Part shown: positions 46,375 through 56,548 of the stretch, one piece after another
Numbering within the stretch: position 1 is the stretch's first letter
How the letters are laid out: each line of letters begins with the position of its first letter
Assembly: GCA_030652475.1 (NCBI GenBank)
Contig: JAUSAO010000108.1
Location: forward strand, 1-59,155
DNA from: Gallionella sp.
Lineage (GTDB): Bacteria; Pseudomonadota; Gammaproteobacteria; Burkholderiales; Gallionellaceae
Length of the DNA: 59,155 nucleotides
Direction: 5' to 3'
Notes under the pieces: generated by a model
Databases searched by the model: none
What the model was told of the DNA's origin: nothing
What the model saw: only the letters and a program-made list of their open reading frames with translations
Program-made: the position numbers and the translations under genes

Positions 46375-48474
46375 ATGAAGCCCATGATATCTGTCCTTAT
46401 CGTCGAAAACGACATGTTGCAGGCGGAAGCGCTTAAGCTTCAACTGATTGATTGCGGCTATCGGATTGCGGCTCTGGTGATTCATGGGGAGGATGCTGTT
46501 GAGCAGGCGCAGGCATTAGCCCCTGACGTGGTGTTGATGGACATCGTGCTGGCGGGGGAAATGGAGGGTGTCGAGGCCGCGCAAAAAATTCGTGAATCTT
46601 GCGATATTCTAGTACTTTATCTGACCGCCAACGCCGATGATGCGTTTTTCCTGCGCGCCAAGGTTACCGAACCTTACGCCTATCTGCTTAAGCCGAGTAC
46701 ACCCAGAGAAATTCAGCTTGCCATCGAAATCGCCCTGTATCGTCACAGCGCTGAACGAGAGGCGCGCGCCGCACTGGAAAAAGCCGTAGCGGAACGCACC
46801 GCTGAGCTTGAGCAATCACATCAACGCATTATCCATATTCTGGAAAGCGCTTCGGATGCGTTCATTTCGCTGGATAGCGATGGCTGCTATACCTACGTCA
46901 ATGCCAAGGCAGGCGAGTTGTTTGGCCGCAAGCCGGAGGACTTGATCGGCAGAAAAATCTGGTATGAATTTGCCGAAGGCGTGGGCCAGCCCTTCTATGA
47001 TGCCTGTCATAAGGCGGCGGCTGAACAGATGCCTGTCAAGGTTGAAGCGTATTGTCTGCCATGGGAGCGCTGGTTTGAATATCGTATTTTTCCTGCCAAT
47101 GATTGCCTTTCAGTATTTTTGCACGACATCACCGAGCGCAAGGCGGCTGAAGATGCGATCCAGAATATGGCGTTTTATGACCCGCTCACCCAATTGCCCA
47201 ACCGGCGGTTGTTAATGGATCGCTGCCGGCAGACATTGTCTTCCAGTGCGCGCAGTGACCGGCTGGGTGCCTTGTTGTTTATTGACCTTGATCACTTCAA
47301 GAACCTTAACGACACGTTGGGTCATGATATCGGGGATTTGCTGCTGCAACAGGTTGCGCAGCGCCTGACCTCATGCGTGCGGGAGGGTGACACCGCGGCA
47401 CGTTTGGGCGGTGACGAATTCGTGGTGATGCTGGCTGATCTGAGTAGAAATGGCACTGACGCGGCCGCACAAACGGAGGAGATAGGTGCAAAAATTCTTG
47501 CCGCACTCTCACTACCCTACCAGCTTGGTGCGCATAAATACCACAGCACACCCAGTATTGGCGCCACGCTGTTTCATGGTCACCGGCAGGGAATCGATGA
47601 GCTGTTCAAGCAAGCTGATATCGCCATGTTTCAAGCCAAGAAGGCCGGACGGAATACATTGCGCTTTTTTGACCAGAAGATGCAGGATAGCGTCAATGCA
47701 CGCGCTGCCCTTGAGAGCGATTTGCGCTGCGCGATTGAAACGCAGCAGTTTCAGTTGTACTACCAGGTGCATGTGGATAGTGCGCGTCACCCATTGGGGG
47801 CAGAGGCACTGGTGCGCTGGTTACACCCGGAAAAAGGCCTGATTTTACCCGCGCAATTCATCGCGGTGGCAGAAGAAACCGGGTTGTTGCTGCCCATAGG
47901 GCTTTGGGTGCTGGAAGAGGCTTGCGCACAACTCAAGGCATGGCAACAGCAAGCGTATACCCGGGATTTGATTCTGTCGGTAAATGTCAGCATCAAGCAG
48001 TTTCAACAACCGGAATTCGCGGCTCAGGTGCAAGCGGCCATGCAGCGCCATGCCATCAATCCGGGTTTGCTTAAGATGGAAATTACGGAAAGCATTTTGC
48101 TGGACAATGTCGAAAACATCATTACCACGATGAATGTGCTCAACAAAGTCGGTGTCCAGTTTTCACTGGATGATTTTGGTACCGGTTATTCATCCCTGCA
48201 ATACCTCAAGCAGTTGCCACTCTTCCAGCTCAAGATAGATCTGTCGTTCGTGCGTGATATTGCCATCGACAGCAACGATGAAGCGATAGCGCGTACCATC
48301 AATGCCATGGCACGCAGCCTGAATCTGCATGTGATTGCCGAAGGTGTGGAGACGGAAGAGCAACGTCAAATCCTCCTGGATATTGGCTGTACAAACTTTC
48401 AGGGGTATCTGTTTAGCAAACCGCTTCCGATAGCGCAATTTGAAGCGTTATTGCTGCGCTGCGACCAACGGTAG
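46375..48474 (+). CDS. Response regulator with PAS, GGDEF and EAL domains
   Basis: The 699-residue protein has a receiver domain (about 1-125, phosphoacceptor D56 in VVLMDIVLAGEMEG). A coiled linker follows, then a PAS domain (about 145-250), a GGDEF domain (about 260-430, LGGDEFVVM at about 345) and an EAL domain (about 445-690, GAEALVRW and LDDFGTGYSSLQYL). Both catalytic motifs look intact, so it could make or break c-di-GMP depending on phosphorylation. No adjacent histidine kinase is present. The 293 bases upstream hold no gene. Confidence 0.9.
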   Translation: MKPMISVLIVENDMLQAEALKLQLIDCGYRIAALVIHGEDAVEQAQALAPDVVLMDIVLAGEMEGVEAAQKIRESCDILVLYLTANADDAFFLRAKVTEPYAYLLKPSTPREIQLAIEIALYRHSAEREARAALEKAVAERTAELEQSHQRIIHILESASDAFISLDSDGCYTYVNAKAGELFGRKPEDLIGRKIWYEFAEGVGQPFYDACHKAAAEQMPVKVEAYCLPWERWFEYRIFPANDCLSVFLHDITERKAAEDAIQNMAFYDPLTQLPNRRLLMDRCRQTLSSSARSDRLGALLFIDLDHFKNLNDTLGHDIGDLLLQQVAQRLTSCVREGDTAARLGGDEFVVMLADLSRNGTDAAAQTEEIGAKILAALSLPYQLGAHKYHSTPSIGATLFHGHRQGIDELFKQADIAMFQAKKAGRNTLRFFDQKMQDSVNARAALESDLRCAIETQQFQLYYQVHVDSARHPLGAEALVRWLHPEKGLILPAQFIAVAEETGLLLPIGLWVLEEACAQLKAWQQQAYTRDLILSVNVSIKQFQQPEFAAQVQAAMQRHAINPGLLKMEITESILLDNVENIITTMNVLNKVGVQFSLDDFGTGYSSLQYLKQLPLFQLKIDLSFVRDIAIDSNDEAIARTINAMARSLNLHVIAEGVETEEQRQILLDIGCTNFQGYLFSKPLPIAQFEALLLRCDQR

Positions 48475-48610
48475 CAGGTTTTTCGTTTTAGCGAATCTCG
48501 CCGCGCTTGCGGCATAGTGTCGGCGCTGTTATGTGCCAGGATAGTATGTGCGAGCGCCGAATCGGTTATGCTGCACGGGTTTCGTAACGCATCGGGTGGC
48601 GGGTTTTTGC

Positions 48611-50134
48611 ATGGATTTACTGAATAAAGAAAACGGCCTGGCCTTGCTGGCCGGAGCACTTTGTGTGTTTGGCTTTGCACCCTTCGGTGTTTTTGTGATT
48701 CCGGTGGTGGCGCTGGCGGTGTTGTTCGTTTTATGGGGCCGCGCTGACACGTCACGGGTAGCCGCACAGCTGGGTTTCACCTTCGGTCTGGGATTGTTTA
48801 CGGCCGGAATCGGCTGGATTTATGTCGCGCTGCACGATTTCGGCGGCATGCCGATGTGGCTGGCTGCACCGGCTACGCTGCTGTTTGCCGCTTTTCTTTC
48901 CTTGTTTACCGCGCTGGCCGCTTACTTGCAATCGCGTTTTTCCATGTCGTACGAGCTGCGTGCCGTGCTGGTGATGCCTGCCGTCTGGGTACTGATCGAA
49001 TGGCTGCGCGGTATGATATTTACCGGTTTTCCGTGGCTGACGCTGGGTTACGCGCACAGTGACAGTCCGCTGGCTGGTTACGCGCCGTTGTTCGGTGTGT
49101 ACGGTGTCTCGCTGGTGGCAGCAATATGTGCGGGATTGTTGGCTGTATTGTGGCGTGCGCGCTGGACCCGGCAGGGACGGGTGATCATGGCGATGTTCGT
49201 CCTGTTGTGGATAGCCGGTGCGCTGCTGCGCGGTATCGCCTGGACACAGCCTGAAGGTGAACCTTTTTCGGTCACCCTGGTTCAGGGCAATGTTTCGCAG
49301 GACATTAAGTTCAACGCAGAGTCACGGGCTGGCTCGCTGGATAGTTATCGCCGTCTAGTGATGCAAAACCCGGCACGCCTGACGGTACTGCCCGAAACCG
49401 CATTCCCGATGTTGCGCGACGAGGTGCCGCAAAGTCTGATTGAGCAGTTGCGCGAGCATGCCAAACGAAACAAGGGTGATGTGCTGGTCGGTGTGTTCGA
49501 GCGCGATCAGTTCGGGTATTACAATAGCGTGATTGCTCTGGGCGCATCCGAAAGCAGCTACGCGGCCGAACAGCTGCATTATCGCAAACACCATCTGGTG
49601 ATATTCGGCGAGTTCATTCCTTTGCGGCCTATATTCGGCTGGTTGATCAATGAAGTATTGAATATTCCGATGGGTGATCTGGCGCGCGGCGATGTGCGGC
49701 AAGCGCCGCTGTCCGTGGCCGGGCAGCGTGTGGCGGTGAATATATGTTACGAGGATGTGTTTGGCGAAGAAATTATCATGTCCTTGCCGGAAGCCACGCT
49801 GCTGGTCAATGTGACCAATGACGCCTGGTACGGACATTCTCATGCCGCCGCACAGCACAATCAAATCTCGCAACTGCGCGCGCTGGAATCTGGCCGCATG
49901 ATGCTGCGCGCCACCAATACCGGTGTGACCTCCATCATTGCTGTGAACGGTAAAGTATTACAACAGCTGCCGCAACATGAACAGGCTGTGTTGCAAGGCA
50001 TGGTGCAGGGCTATCAGGGCATGACGCCCTATGCGCGCTGGGGTAATGCAGCGGTATTGCTGCTGGTTGCGCTGATGCTGGGTGGCGCGTGGATATGCTT
50101 GCGTAGGGTGGGCAACTTGCCCACGCGGAAATAA
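48611..50134 (+). CDS. lnt: Apolipoprotein N-acyltransferase
   Basis: The 507-residue inner-membrane enzyme acylates the N-terminal cysteine of lipoproteins. It has about eight N-terminal helices and a C-terminal nitrilase-like domain with the triad glutamate in TVLPETAFP (about 264), lysine in YRKHHLVIFGEFIP (about 326) and cysteine in NICYEDVFGE (about 378). ATG 48611 is chosen over an upstream ATG at 48548. The last residues (RRVGNLPTRK) lie within a repeat element. corC is not adjacent, unlike the usual order. Confidence 0.94.
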   Translation: MDLLNKENGLALLAGALCVFGFAPFGVFVIPVVALAVLFVLWGRADTSRVAAQLGFTFGLGLFTAGIGWIYVALHDFGGMPMWLAAPATLLFAAFLSLFTALAAYLQSRFSMSYELRAVLVMPAVWVLIEWLRGMIFTGFPWLTLGYAHSDSPLAGYAPLFGVYGVSLVAAICAGLLAVLWRARWTRQGRVIMAMFVLLWIAGALLRGIAWTQPEGEPFSVTLVQGNVSQDIKFNAESRAGSLDSYRRLVMQNPARLTVLPETAFPMLRDEVPQSLIEQLREHAKRNKGDVLVGVFERDQFGYYNSVIALGASESSYAAEQLHYRKHHLVIFGEFIPLRPIFGWLINEVLNIPMGDLARGDVRQAPLSVAGQRVAVNICYEDVFGEEIIMSLPEATLLVNVTNDAWYGHSHAAAQHNQISQLRALESGRMMLRATNTGVTSIIAVNGKVLQQLPQHEQAVLQGMVQGYQGMTPYARWGNAAVLLLVALMLGGAWICLRRVGNLPTRK

Positions 50135-50164
50135 ACGGTGGGCAGAAATCCCTGCCCACCCTAC
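50103..50164. repeat. Dispersed inverted repeat at the lnt 3' end
   Basis: GTAGGGTGGGCA (50103-50114) is perfectly complementary to TGCCCACCCTAC (50153-50164), with a further TTGCCCAC/GTGGGCAG pair inside. The element covers the last codons of lnt and its stop, and may also terminate transcription. It is related to the GTAGGGTGGGTTA element at 33280. Confidence 0.8.
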
Positions 50165-50175
50165 CGGTGAGAGTG

Positions 50176-50427
50176 ATGAATTGGGTCTGTTATCTGCTGC
50201 GCTGCGCCGACAATACCCTGTATTGCGGCATCACCAATGATATGGAAAAACGCCTTGCCGCGCACAACGCGGGTATGGCGGCCAAATATACCCGGTCGCG
50301 CGGCCCCGTTGAACTGGTATTTGTGGAGAGTTGCGCGGACAGGTCAGCTGCATCAAAACGCGAGATGAGCATCAAAAAATTGACGCGGGCGGAGAAATTG
50401 GCATTGATCCAGGTTATTTCAGGGTAG
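50176..50427 (+). CDS. GIY-YIG nuclease-like protein
   Basis: The 83-residue protein is a small GIY-YIG domain with VCYLLRCADNTLYCGITNDM (YLLRC..LYCGIT, the GIY-YIG signature), an arginine helix and the conserved glutamate in SKREMSIKKLTRAEKLALI. Single-domain members (UPF0213/YhbQ-like) have uncertain DNA-repair roles. The ATG at 50176 is preferred over an upstream GTG in the same frame. Confidence 0.88.
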   Translation: MNWVCYLLRCADNTLYCGITNDMEKRLAAHNAGMAAKYTRSRGPVELVFVESCADRSAASKREMSIKKLTRAEKLALIQVISG

Positions 50428-50468
50428 CCGTCATGCGCCATAAACCAACTTCATCCCTAGACTAAATA

Positions 50469-51785
50469 ATGGATACCCTTTCCTTATTACGCCGTGGACA
50501 ACTGGCGGGAACACGGCGACTGGATTTGTCGTGCGGTTTGACGCAGTTCCCATCCGAAATTTACGACCTTGCAGATACGCTGGAAATTCTCAATCTTTCC
50601 GGCAATGCCTTGTCGTCCTTGCCGGATGAGCTGGGTCGGTTGCACAAGTTGCGGGTGATATTTTGTTCCGACAACCAGTTCGCCGAAGTACCGGAAGTCC
50701 TGGGGCAATGCCCGCAGCTGGACATGGTGGGCTTCAAGGCCAACCGGATACGCCACTTTCCCGCAGCCGCACTGCCAGTTGCGCTACGCTGGCTGATACT
50801 TACCGATAATCAACTGGACGTATTGCCCGCTGAACTGGGGCAATGCATACGATTGCAAAAACTGATGCTGGCGGGTAACCGATTGCAGCACTTGCCGGGT
50901 GAGATGGTCGCGTGCCGGAATCTGGAATTGCTGCGCATCTCCGCCAATCGTTTCGAGTCTCTGCCGGGCTGGTTGCTGGAATTGCCGCGCCTGTCCTGGC
51001 TGGCTTTCGCGGGCAATCCGTTTTCGGACGTGGCCGAGCTTGCAGCGGTTGCGAAACAGGATATTACCCATATCCACTGGCATGGGCTCGATTTTCAGCA
51101 CAAATTAGGCGAAGGCGCGTCCGGCATTATTCACCGGGCCGAATGGCAGCATGCGCCGGACGGCGTAACGCCGGTTGCGGTCAAGCTGTTCAAGGGTGCG
51201 GTGACTAGCGACGGGTTGCCGCGCAGCGAAAAAGCGGCCTGTATTGCTGCCGGAATACATGATAATTTGATCCCGGTAACGGGCAAGATCAGCGGACATC
51301 CTGAAGGTGCGGCAGGTCTGGTGATGTCGTTGATCGACGAGAATTTCACTAATCTTGCCGCTCCGCCCAGCCTGGAATCCTGTACGCGCGACATTTACCC
51401 TGCTGACACGAACTTTACCCTGAATGCCGCTATTGCCATGGCGCGAGGTATCGCGGCGGCGATGGAACATTTGCACAGCCGTGGCATACTGCACGGCGAT
51501 TTGTACGCGCACAATATGCTGTGGAACGGGCAGGGCGATTGCCTGCTAGGTGATTTTGGCGCAGCTTCCTTTATTTCGGATGAACGTCAGGGGCTGTTAC
51601 TCCAGCGCATCGAAGTGCGTGCCTTTTCATGTTTGCTGGAGGAGTTGTTACAGCGCTGCACTGCGCCATCGCTGGCTAGCATAGAGGCGTTGTGGGAATT
51701 GCAACGCCGTTGCGGCCAGGACCAGATTGAAGCGCGACCCTTGTTTGCCGAGATTCAGCATGTTCTGGCGGGGGTGTCGGGGTAG
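50469..51785 (+). CDS. Leucine-rich-repeat protein kinase
   Basis: The 438-residue protein has about seven bacterial-type leucine-rich repeats (residues 16-195; each with an LxxLxxxxN-like run such as LEILNLSGNALSSLP). A protein kinase domain follows from about 205. Its glycine loop is GEGASG (214-219), the ATP lysine is K239 in VAVKLFKG, the catalytic loop is HGDLYAHNML (342-351, HGD in place of HRD) and the metal motif is DFG (362-364). No signal or membrane segment is present, so it is cytosolic. All catalytic residues are present, so activity is likely. No neighbour reveals the target. Confidence 0.85.
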   Translation: MDTLSLLRRGQLAGTRRLDLSCGLTQFPSEIYDLADTLEILNLSGNALSSLPDELGRLHKLRVIFCSDNQFAEVPEVLGQCPQLDMVGFKANRIRHFPAAALPVALRWLILTDNQLDVLPAELGQCIRLQKLMLAGNRLQHLPGEMVACRNLELLRISANRFESLPGWLLELPRLSWLAFAGNPFSDVAELAAVAKQDITHIHWHGLDFQHKLGEGASGIIHRAEWQHAPDGVTPVAVKLFKGAVTSDGLPRSEKAACIAAGIHDNLIPVTGKISGHPEGAAGLVMSLIDENFTNLAAPPSLESCTRDIYPADTNFTLNAAIAMARGIAAAMEHLHSRGILHGDLYAHNMLWNGQGDCLLGDFGAASFISDERQGLLLQRIEVRAFSCLLEELLQRCTAPSLASIEALWELQRRCGQDQIEARPLFAEIQHVLAGVSG

Positions 51786-51827
51786 TGCGCACGTAAGTCG
51801 TAACAAGGATAAGCGTCCTGAATGGCA

Positions 51828-52943
51828 TCAGCGCCCCCTGGCATCGCTCCAGCGTAATTCGCATCGGTCATCGCCGGTGTAATAGGTTACGCCGCTTTGA
51901 TGCATGACACAGTAGGTGGGCGAGACGATAGTTTCATTGAATACCATGTCGGCAGGGATGTGGGTGTATTCGAACAGGACGCTGCGGATGATCTTTGAAT
52001 TGCGGCAAATGTATGATCCCCAGGATATCCAGGTAGGACCGATGATTTCGACGCCGGCTTCGAGGCAGACGCCAGAATCAATATAGACAGGGCCTTCGAT
52101 CTTGACATTGTCCCAGTCGATGCGGGTGTTGATGCCAACCCATACGCCGGGGCGTACCTGTTTGCCGGGCATGCGTGTTTGTTCTACTTCGCCCTGCAAT
52201 ACGCGTTGCAGTACGTTCCAGTATCCGGGGACATGACCGATGTCTATCCAGTTAAATGAATGCTTCTGTGCGTAGAAGGGCAAGCCTTTTTCCACCAGTA
52301 AGGGGAATAGCTGGCTGCCGATATCGAATTCCGTATCGGTGGGGATGTACTGCAGGACTTCTGGTTCGAAAATGTAGATGCCGGTGCTGGCAAAATTGGA
52401 GCGTGCGTGTTCCGGAAGCGGCTTTTCCTGAAAGGAAATAATCAGCCCCTGATCGTCGGTTTCTACCACACCATAATCAACGACTGCGCTGCGAGGGACT
52501 TCAAGTGTTATCACGCTGGCCAACGCCTTTTTGCGCTTGTGCTCCAGTACGGCCGCGGTGAGGTCGAGATCAATCAGTGCATCGCCGCAGAGCACGATGG
52601 TCGTGGTATCAAAAAAGCCACCAAAATCCTGTATCTTGCGCATGCCGCCAGCCGAACCCAGCGCACGCGGGACGATTTCGCCATACTCATACACGCCCTC
52701 GTATGAGTAACCGATATTGACATTCCAGAGACGTCCGTTGCCAAAGTGATTTTCGATCCGCCAGTGTTTATAGCCGACGTTGACCATGATGTCTTCGATG
52801 CCATGTTTGGCAAGTATTTCAACCAGATATTCCATTACCGGTTTGCCCAGAATAGGAATCATCGGTTTGGGCAAATCCTGCGTGAGCGGACGAATACGCA
52901 AACCATCGCCTGCAGCCAGTATCATCGCTTTAATTTTTTTCAT
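51828..52943 (-). CDS. NDP-sugar pyrophosphorylase (nucleotidyltransferase)
   Basis: The 371-residue protein has an N-terminal nucleotidyltransferase domain with AMILAAGDGLRIRPLTQDLPK (signature GxGxRxxPxTxxxPKP) and a C-terminal left-handed beta-helix (about 260-350, VYIDSGVCLEAGVEIIGPTW). Relatives make GDP-mannose or dTDP-sugars; the sugar is not evident. ATG 52943 gives the standard start, and an upstream ATG at 52973 lacks support. No sugar-pathway neighbour is present. Confidence 0.85.
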   Translation of the reverse strand: MKKIKAMILAAGDGLRIRPLTQDLPKPMIPILGKPVMEYLVEILAKHGIEDIMVNVGYKHWRIENHFGNGRLWNVNIGYSYEGVYEYGEIVPRALGSAGGMRKIQDFGGFFDTTTIVLCGDALIDLDLTAAVLEHKRKKALASVITLEVPRSAVVDYGVVETDDQGLIISFQEKPLPEHARSNFASTGIYIFEPEVLQYIPTDTEFDIGSQLFPLLVEKGLPFYAQKHSFNWIDIGHVPGYWNVLQRVLQGEVEQTRMPGKQVRPGVWVGINTRIDWDNVKIEGPVYIDSGVCLEAGVEIIGPTWISWGSYICRNSKIIRSVLFEYTHIPADMVFNETIVSPTYCVMHQSGVTYYTGDDRCELRWSDARGR

Positions 52944-53245
52944 TTGCCACTTTCGTGTTCTAACGTCCTGCATAGGGCAAATCCGATGCAGCCCATGGGT
53001 AGATCATATCTCATGCAGCACACTGTTTTCTACTCTCTTGTGTTTTTTATGGATGATCTGGGCAAAAAACACTCAGTCAGTGACACATAGCTGCCTGACG
53101 GCGACTATTTGGCCTATGTTTTCCGCTGTGTGACTGTCCTGCACAGCTTCGCTTGCGCAGTATATTTTTCTTAGTTCTATCGTGTCTCATGCGGCGCGTT
53201 ATAATCCGCCTTTCGTCCATCCGTTCCGGATAAAGCCATTACGCC

Positions 53246-56200
53246 ATGTCACTTGCCAAGACTTATACCCTCGCCGATGTAACCCGCTGGTACTCCATGC
53301 CTGAGTTGCACAAGGCCAAGGCCTATCTGAATTCGATCACGCAACTGTCCGTGCAGTCTGGGAAGATTACGGCGCAGGTGAAAGGCACGGCCAAGCATCC
53401 TTATGCCGTGGAAATTTTCTTTGAAGAAGATATGGTCGGTGCGCAAGGCATCAAACCGATGTGCAGCTGCCCGGTCGGATACAAATGCAAGCACACGGCG
53501 GCGGTGCTGTTGTCGGCGCTGTCCCTGCCGCGCACGCCGACGGTGAATCCGGCTTTGCTGGAATGGGTAGAGGCGTTCCGCAAGGCGCAGGCCGTGCCAG
53601 TCAGGAAAAAGGCCAAGCCGGCGTTGCGCACCGAACGTTTATGCTATGTGTTGATGAAGTCTATTAATTCAGATAGTTATATCGTCGGGATTTATAAGGC
53701 GAAAATGTCGGCTGACGGGCAGTTGCAGGGGCAACTCGAAGAATGGAGTAACGTGGAGCGCGCGCTGATCAAGCCGCCCCAGTTTGTCACGGACGAAGAT
53801 TTGCCCATTTTGCGATTGTTGCTGAGACAGCGTGATAAATATGACGGCAATATCGTCATGGGCAAGCAGGGTAATGAGATTCTGCTCGGCTTGCTGGAGT
53901 CGGGACGATTTTTCTGTATGGAACGAATCGCCGGTAATCGTTATGTCTTGTCCGCCCCGATACGTCTCAGGCAGGGTGAGGTGCGCGAGGCCAGGCTGGA
54001 TTGGGGGGCGGACGAGTCCGGGCGCATGGTTCCAAAAATCATCCGCAGCGGCGCGGCAGTAGCGGTATTGCCTTTGCAGGATGCAACCTGGTATCTGGAT
54101 GCAAAATCGGGCGAAATCGGTTTGTTGAAACTGGCGCAGACGCCGTCGCAAATCGCGCAGTTGTTGAGTATGCCGCCGCTCAGGGAAATTGATGTTTCGG
54201 TGGTGTCAGAGGTGCTGCGTGAGATGGTTCCCGATTTGCCTGCACCCAATACCAGCAGGCTACGTACCCTCGAAGCACCGCTCGCGCCCACGCTGTTGCT
54301 GGAAACCTCTGTTCCGGCCTATATGGGGCGATTTCGCGGTTATGGCTTCGGAACTCAGGTGCGTGACTGGATACGCATAAACTTTCGTTATGGCGATGCG
54401 CTCATGGCTATCGATCATCCGGGTGAGTTTGTCTCGCTGGCAAATGGCGAAACCGTGCGCGTGCAGCGCGATCAGAACCTGGAGCAGCGTTTTCTCAAGT
54501 CGTTGCGCGACTACGGCCTGGAAGAAATGCCGCGCTTTGGTTTGTCCGGGGTGACGCTTGATCAGCCCGTGTATGTGCTGGAAAGTGAAAAGGCCTGGCC
54601 GCAGTTCATGCAGCACGTCATCCCGCAGATGCAGGCGGCGGGATGGCAGATCGTCATTCCGCAGGGATTTCGTCATCACATGCTGGAAGTGGAAGCCTGG
54701 GTAGGCGAGTTCGACGAAAAGGAAGATGGCTGGTTCAGCCTGAACATGGGTATTGTGGTCAATGGTCAGCGGCTGGCGCTGGCGCCGTTGTTGCACGAAT
54801 TGTTCAAGGTCGATCCGCGCTGGCTGGATGCGATTCTGCTGGAAAGAATGCGGGATGACGAGGCCATCGAGTTGCAATTACCCGAGGGTGGACGCGTGAA
54901 GGTGATGGCCGAACGCATCAAGCCGCTGGCGCGCACACTGATCGAATTGTTCGACGGCAAGATGGGTAGTGAGGAAATTCGCCTGTCCCGTTATGATGTG
55001 GCGCGCATCGATGCGCTGGCTGGGATGGGACGCTGGCAGTTCAAGGGGATAGATGCAGTCGCAAGTCTTGCCGCGAAACTCAAAAATACCACGGGTATTC
55101 AGGCTGTGCAGCCTCCCGAAGGCTTTGCGTTGCAACTGCGCCAGTATCAGCTGGAAGGGCTGGCCTGGTTGCAGTTTCTGCGTGAACAGGGGCTGGCCGG
55201 CATACTCGCGGATGACATGGGTCTGGGTAAAACCGCCCAGGCTCTGGCGCATCTGCTGCTTGAGAAACAGTCGGGACGAATGGACAGGCCCTCGCTGGTT
55301 GTATTGCCTACATCTTTGATTTTTAACTGGAAACGTGAGGCGGAACGATTCGCGCCCCAGCTCAGACTGTTATCCTTGCATGGCAAGGAAAGAGCCGAGC
55401 ATTTCCCGTTGATTGCCGAATACGATGTCATTCTCACCACCTATCCCTTGTTGTGGCGGGATGAAGCGGCTTTGCTGGAACACGATTATCATCTGTTGAT
55501 CCTGGATGAAGCGCAAACAGTAAAGAACGTCTCCAGTCAGGCTGCACAAGTGGTGCGTAAGCTGAATGCGCGCCATCGACTGTGTCTCACCGGAACACCG
55601 CTGGAAAATCATCTGGGCGAGTTGTGGGCGCAGTTCGACTTCTTGCTGCCGGGTTTGCTGGGTGATGCCAGGAGTTTTACCAAAACCTGGCGCACACCGA
55701 TTGAAAAACAGGGCAACCGATTGCGCCGCGACCTGCTGGCTCAGCGCGTACGGCCTTTCATCATGCGGCGCCGCAAGGAAGATGTGGCCACGGAGTTGCC
55801 CCCCAAGACATTGATCGTGCGCACCGTCGAATTGTCGGGCGGGCAGCGTGATCTTTACGAAACAGTACGCATCGCGATGGATCAGCGTGTGCGCGAGGAA
55901 ATCGCCGAAAAAGGCTTTGCGCGCAGCCACATCATCCTGCTCGATGCCTTGCTCAAGTTGCGTCAGGTGTGTTGCGATCCGCGTCTGCTGAAACTGACCA
56001 GCGCCAAAAAAGTCAAGGAACGCGCCAAACTTGATTTGCTGATGGAAATGTTGCCGGAGCTGGTGGACGAAGGCCGGCGTATTCTGGTGTTTTCGCAATT
56101 CACCTCAATGCTGGAATTGATTGAACTGGAGTTGACGAAAGAAAAGCTGGCGTATGTGAAACTCACCGGCGATACGCAAAACCGCGAAGCCGTGGTGTGC

Positions 56201-56548
56201 CGTTTTCAGGATGGCGAAGTGCCGATTTTCCTCATCAGCCTCAAGGCGGGCGGCGTGGGGCTGAATCTGACCACGGCCGATACCGTGATCCACTATGATC
56301 CGTGGTGGAATCCCGCTGTCGAAAATCAGGCCACGGATCGCGCTCACCGACTGGGACAAACCAAGAATGTGTTCGTCTATAAACTGGTGGTGGCAGGCAG
56401 CATTGAAGAAAAAATCCTGGCACTGCAAGAGAAAAAGGCCGAACTCGCTGCCGGCATCCTGTCCGAAGATAGTGCAGGTCTGACCAAGTTTGGCGAAGCC
56501 GACATCGCTGCCTTGCTGGCACCCTTGCCAGGCGACGGGGACGAGTAG
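53246..56548 (+). CDS. SWIM-zinc-finger SNF2-family helicase
   Basis: The 1100-residue protein starts with a SWIM zinc finger (C73-x-C75-x5-C81-x-H83) and a long middle region. The SNF2 core runs from about 630 to 1080, with Walker A in DDMGLGKTAQALA near 658, the DEAQ box in LILDEAQTVKN near 754, and helicase C motifs with FSQFTSMLELIE and VIHYDPWWNPAVENQATDRA near 1010-1035. SNF2 proteins of this kind move on duplex DNA; some bacterial ones assist RNA polymerase recycling. It sits alone on this strand. Confidence 0.9.
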   Translation: MSLAKTYTLADVTRWYSMPELHKAKAYLNSITQLSVQSGKITAQVKGTAKHPYAVEIFFEEDMVGAQGIKPMCSCPVGYKCKHTAAVLLSALSLPRTPTVNPALLEWVEAFRKAQAVPVRKKAKPALRTERLCYVLMKSINSDSYIVGIYKAKMSADGQLQGQLEEWSNVERALIKPPQFVTDEDLPILRLLLRQRDKYDGNIVMGKQGNEILLGLLESGRFFCMERIAGNRYVLSAPIRLRQGEVREARLDWGADESGRMVPKIIRSGAAVAVLPLQDATWYLDAKSGEIGLLKLAQTPSQIAQLLSMPPLREIDVSVVSEVLREMVPDLPAPNTSRLRTLEAPLAPTLLLETSVPAYMGRFRGYGFGTQVRDWIRINFRYGDALMAIDHPGEFVSLANGETVRVQRDQNLEQRFLKSLRDYGLEEMPRFGLSGVTLDQPVYVLESEKAWPQFMQHVIPQMQAAGWQIVIPQGFRHHMLEVEAWVGEFDEKEDGWFSLNMGIVVNGQRLALAPLLHELFKVDPRWLDAILLERMRDDEAIELQLPEGGRVKVMAERIKPLARTLIELFDGKMGSEEIRLSRYDVARIDALAGMGRWQFKGIDAVASLAAKLKNTTGIQAVQPPEGFALQLRQYQLEGLAWLQFLREQGLAGILADDMGLGKTAQALAHLLLEKQSGRMDRPSLVVLPTSLIFNWKREAERFAPQLRLLSLHGKERAEHFPLIAEYDVILTTYPLLWRDEAALLEHDYHLLILDEAQTVKNVSSQAAQVVRKLNARHRLCLTGTPLENHLGELWAQFDFLLPGLLGDARSFTKTWRTPIEKQGNRLRRDLLAQRVRPFIMRRRKEDVATELPPKTLIVRTVELSGGQRDLYETVRIAMDQRVREEIAEKGFARSHIILLDALLKLRQVCCDPRLLKLTSAKKVKERAKLDLLMEMLPELVDEGRRILVFSQFTSMLELIELELTKEKLAYVKLTGDTQNREAVVCRFQDGEVPIFLISLKAGGVGLNLTTADTVIHYDPWWNPAVENQATDRAHRLGQTKNVFVYKLVVAGSIEEKILALQEKKAELAAGILSEDSAGLTKFGEADIAALLAPLPGDGDE

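Noticed and set aside
53041..53071. TGTTTTTT...AAAAAACA inverted repeat upstream of the SNF2 gene
   Set aside because: The arms are A/T-only with a 15-base loop, too weak to call an operator or terminator.
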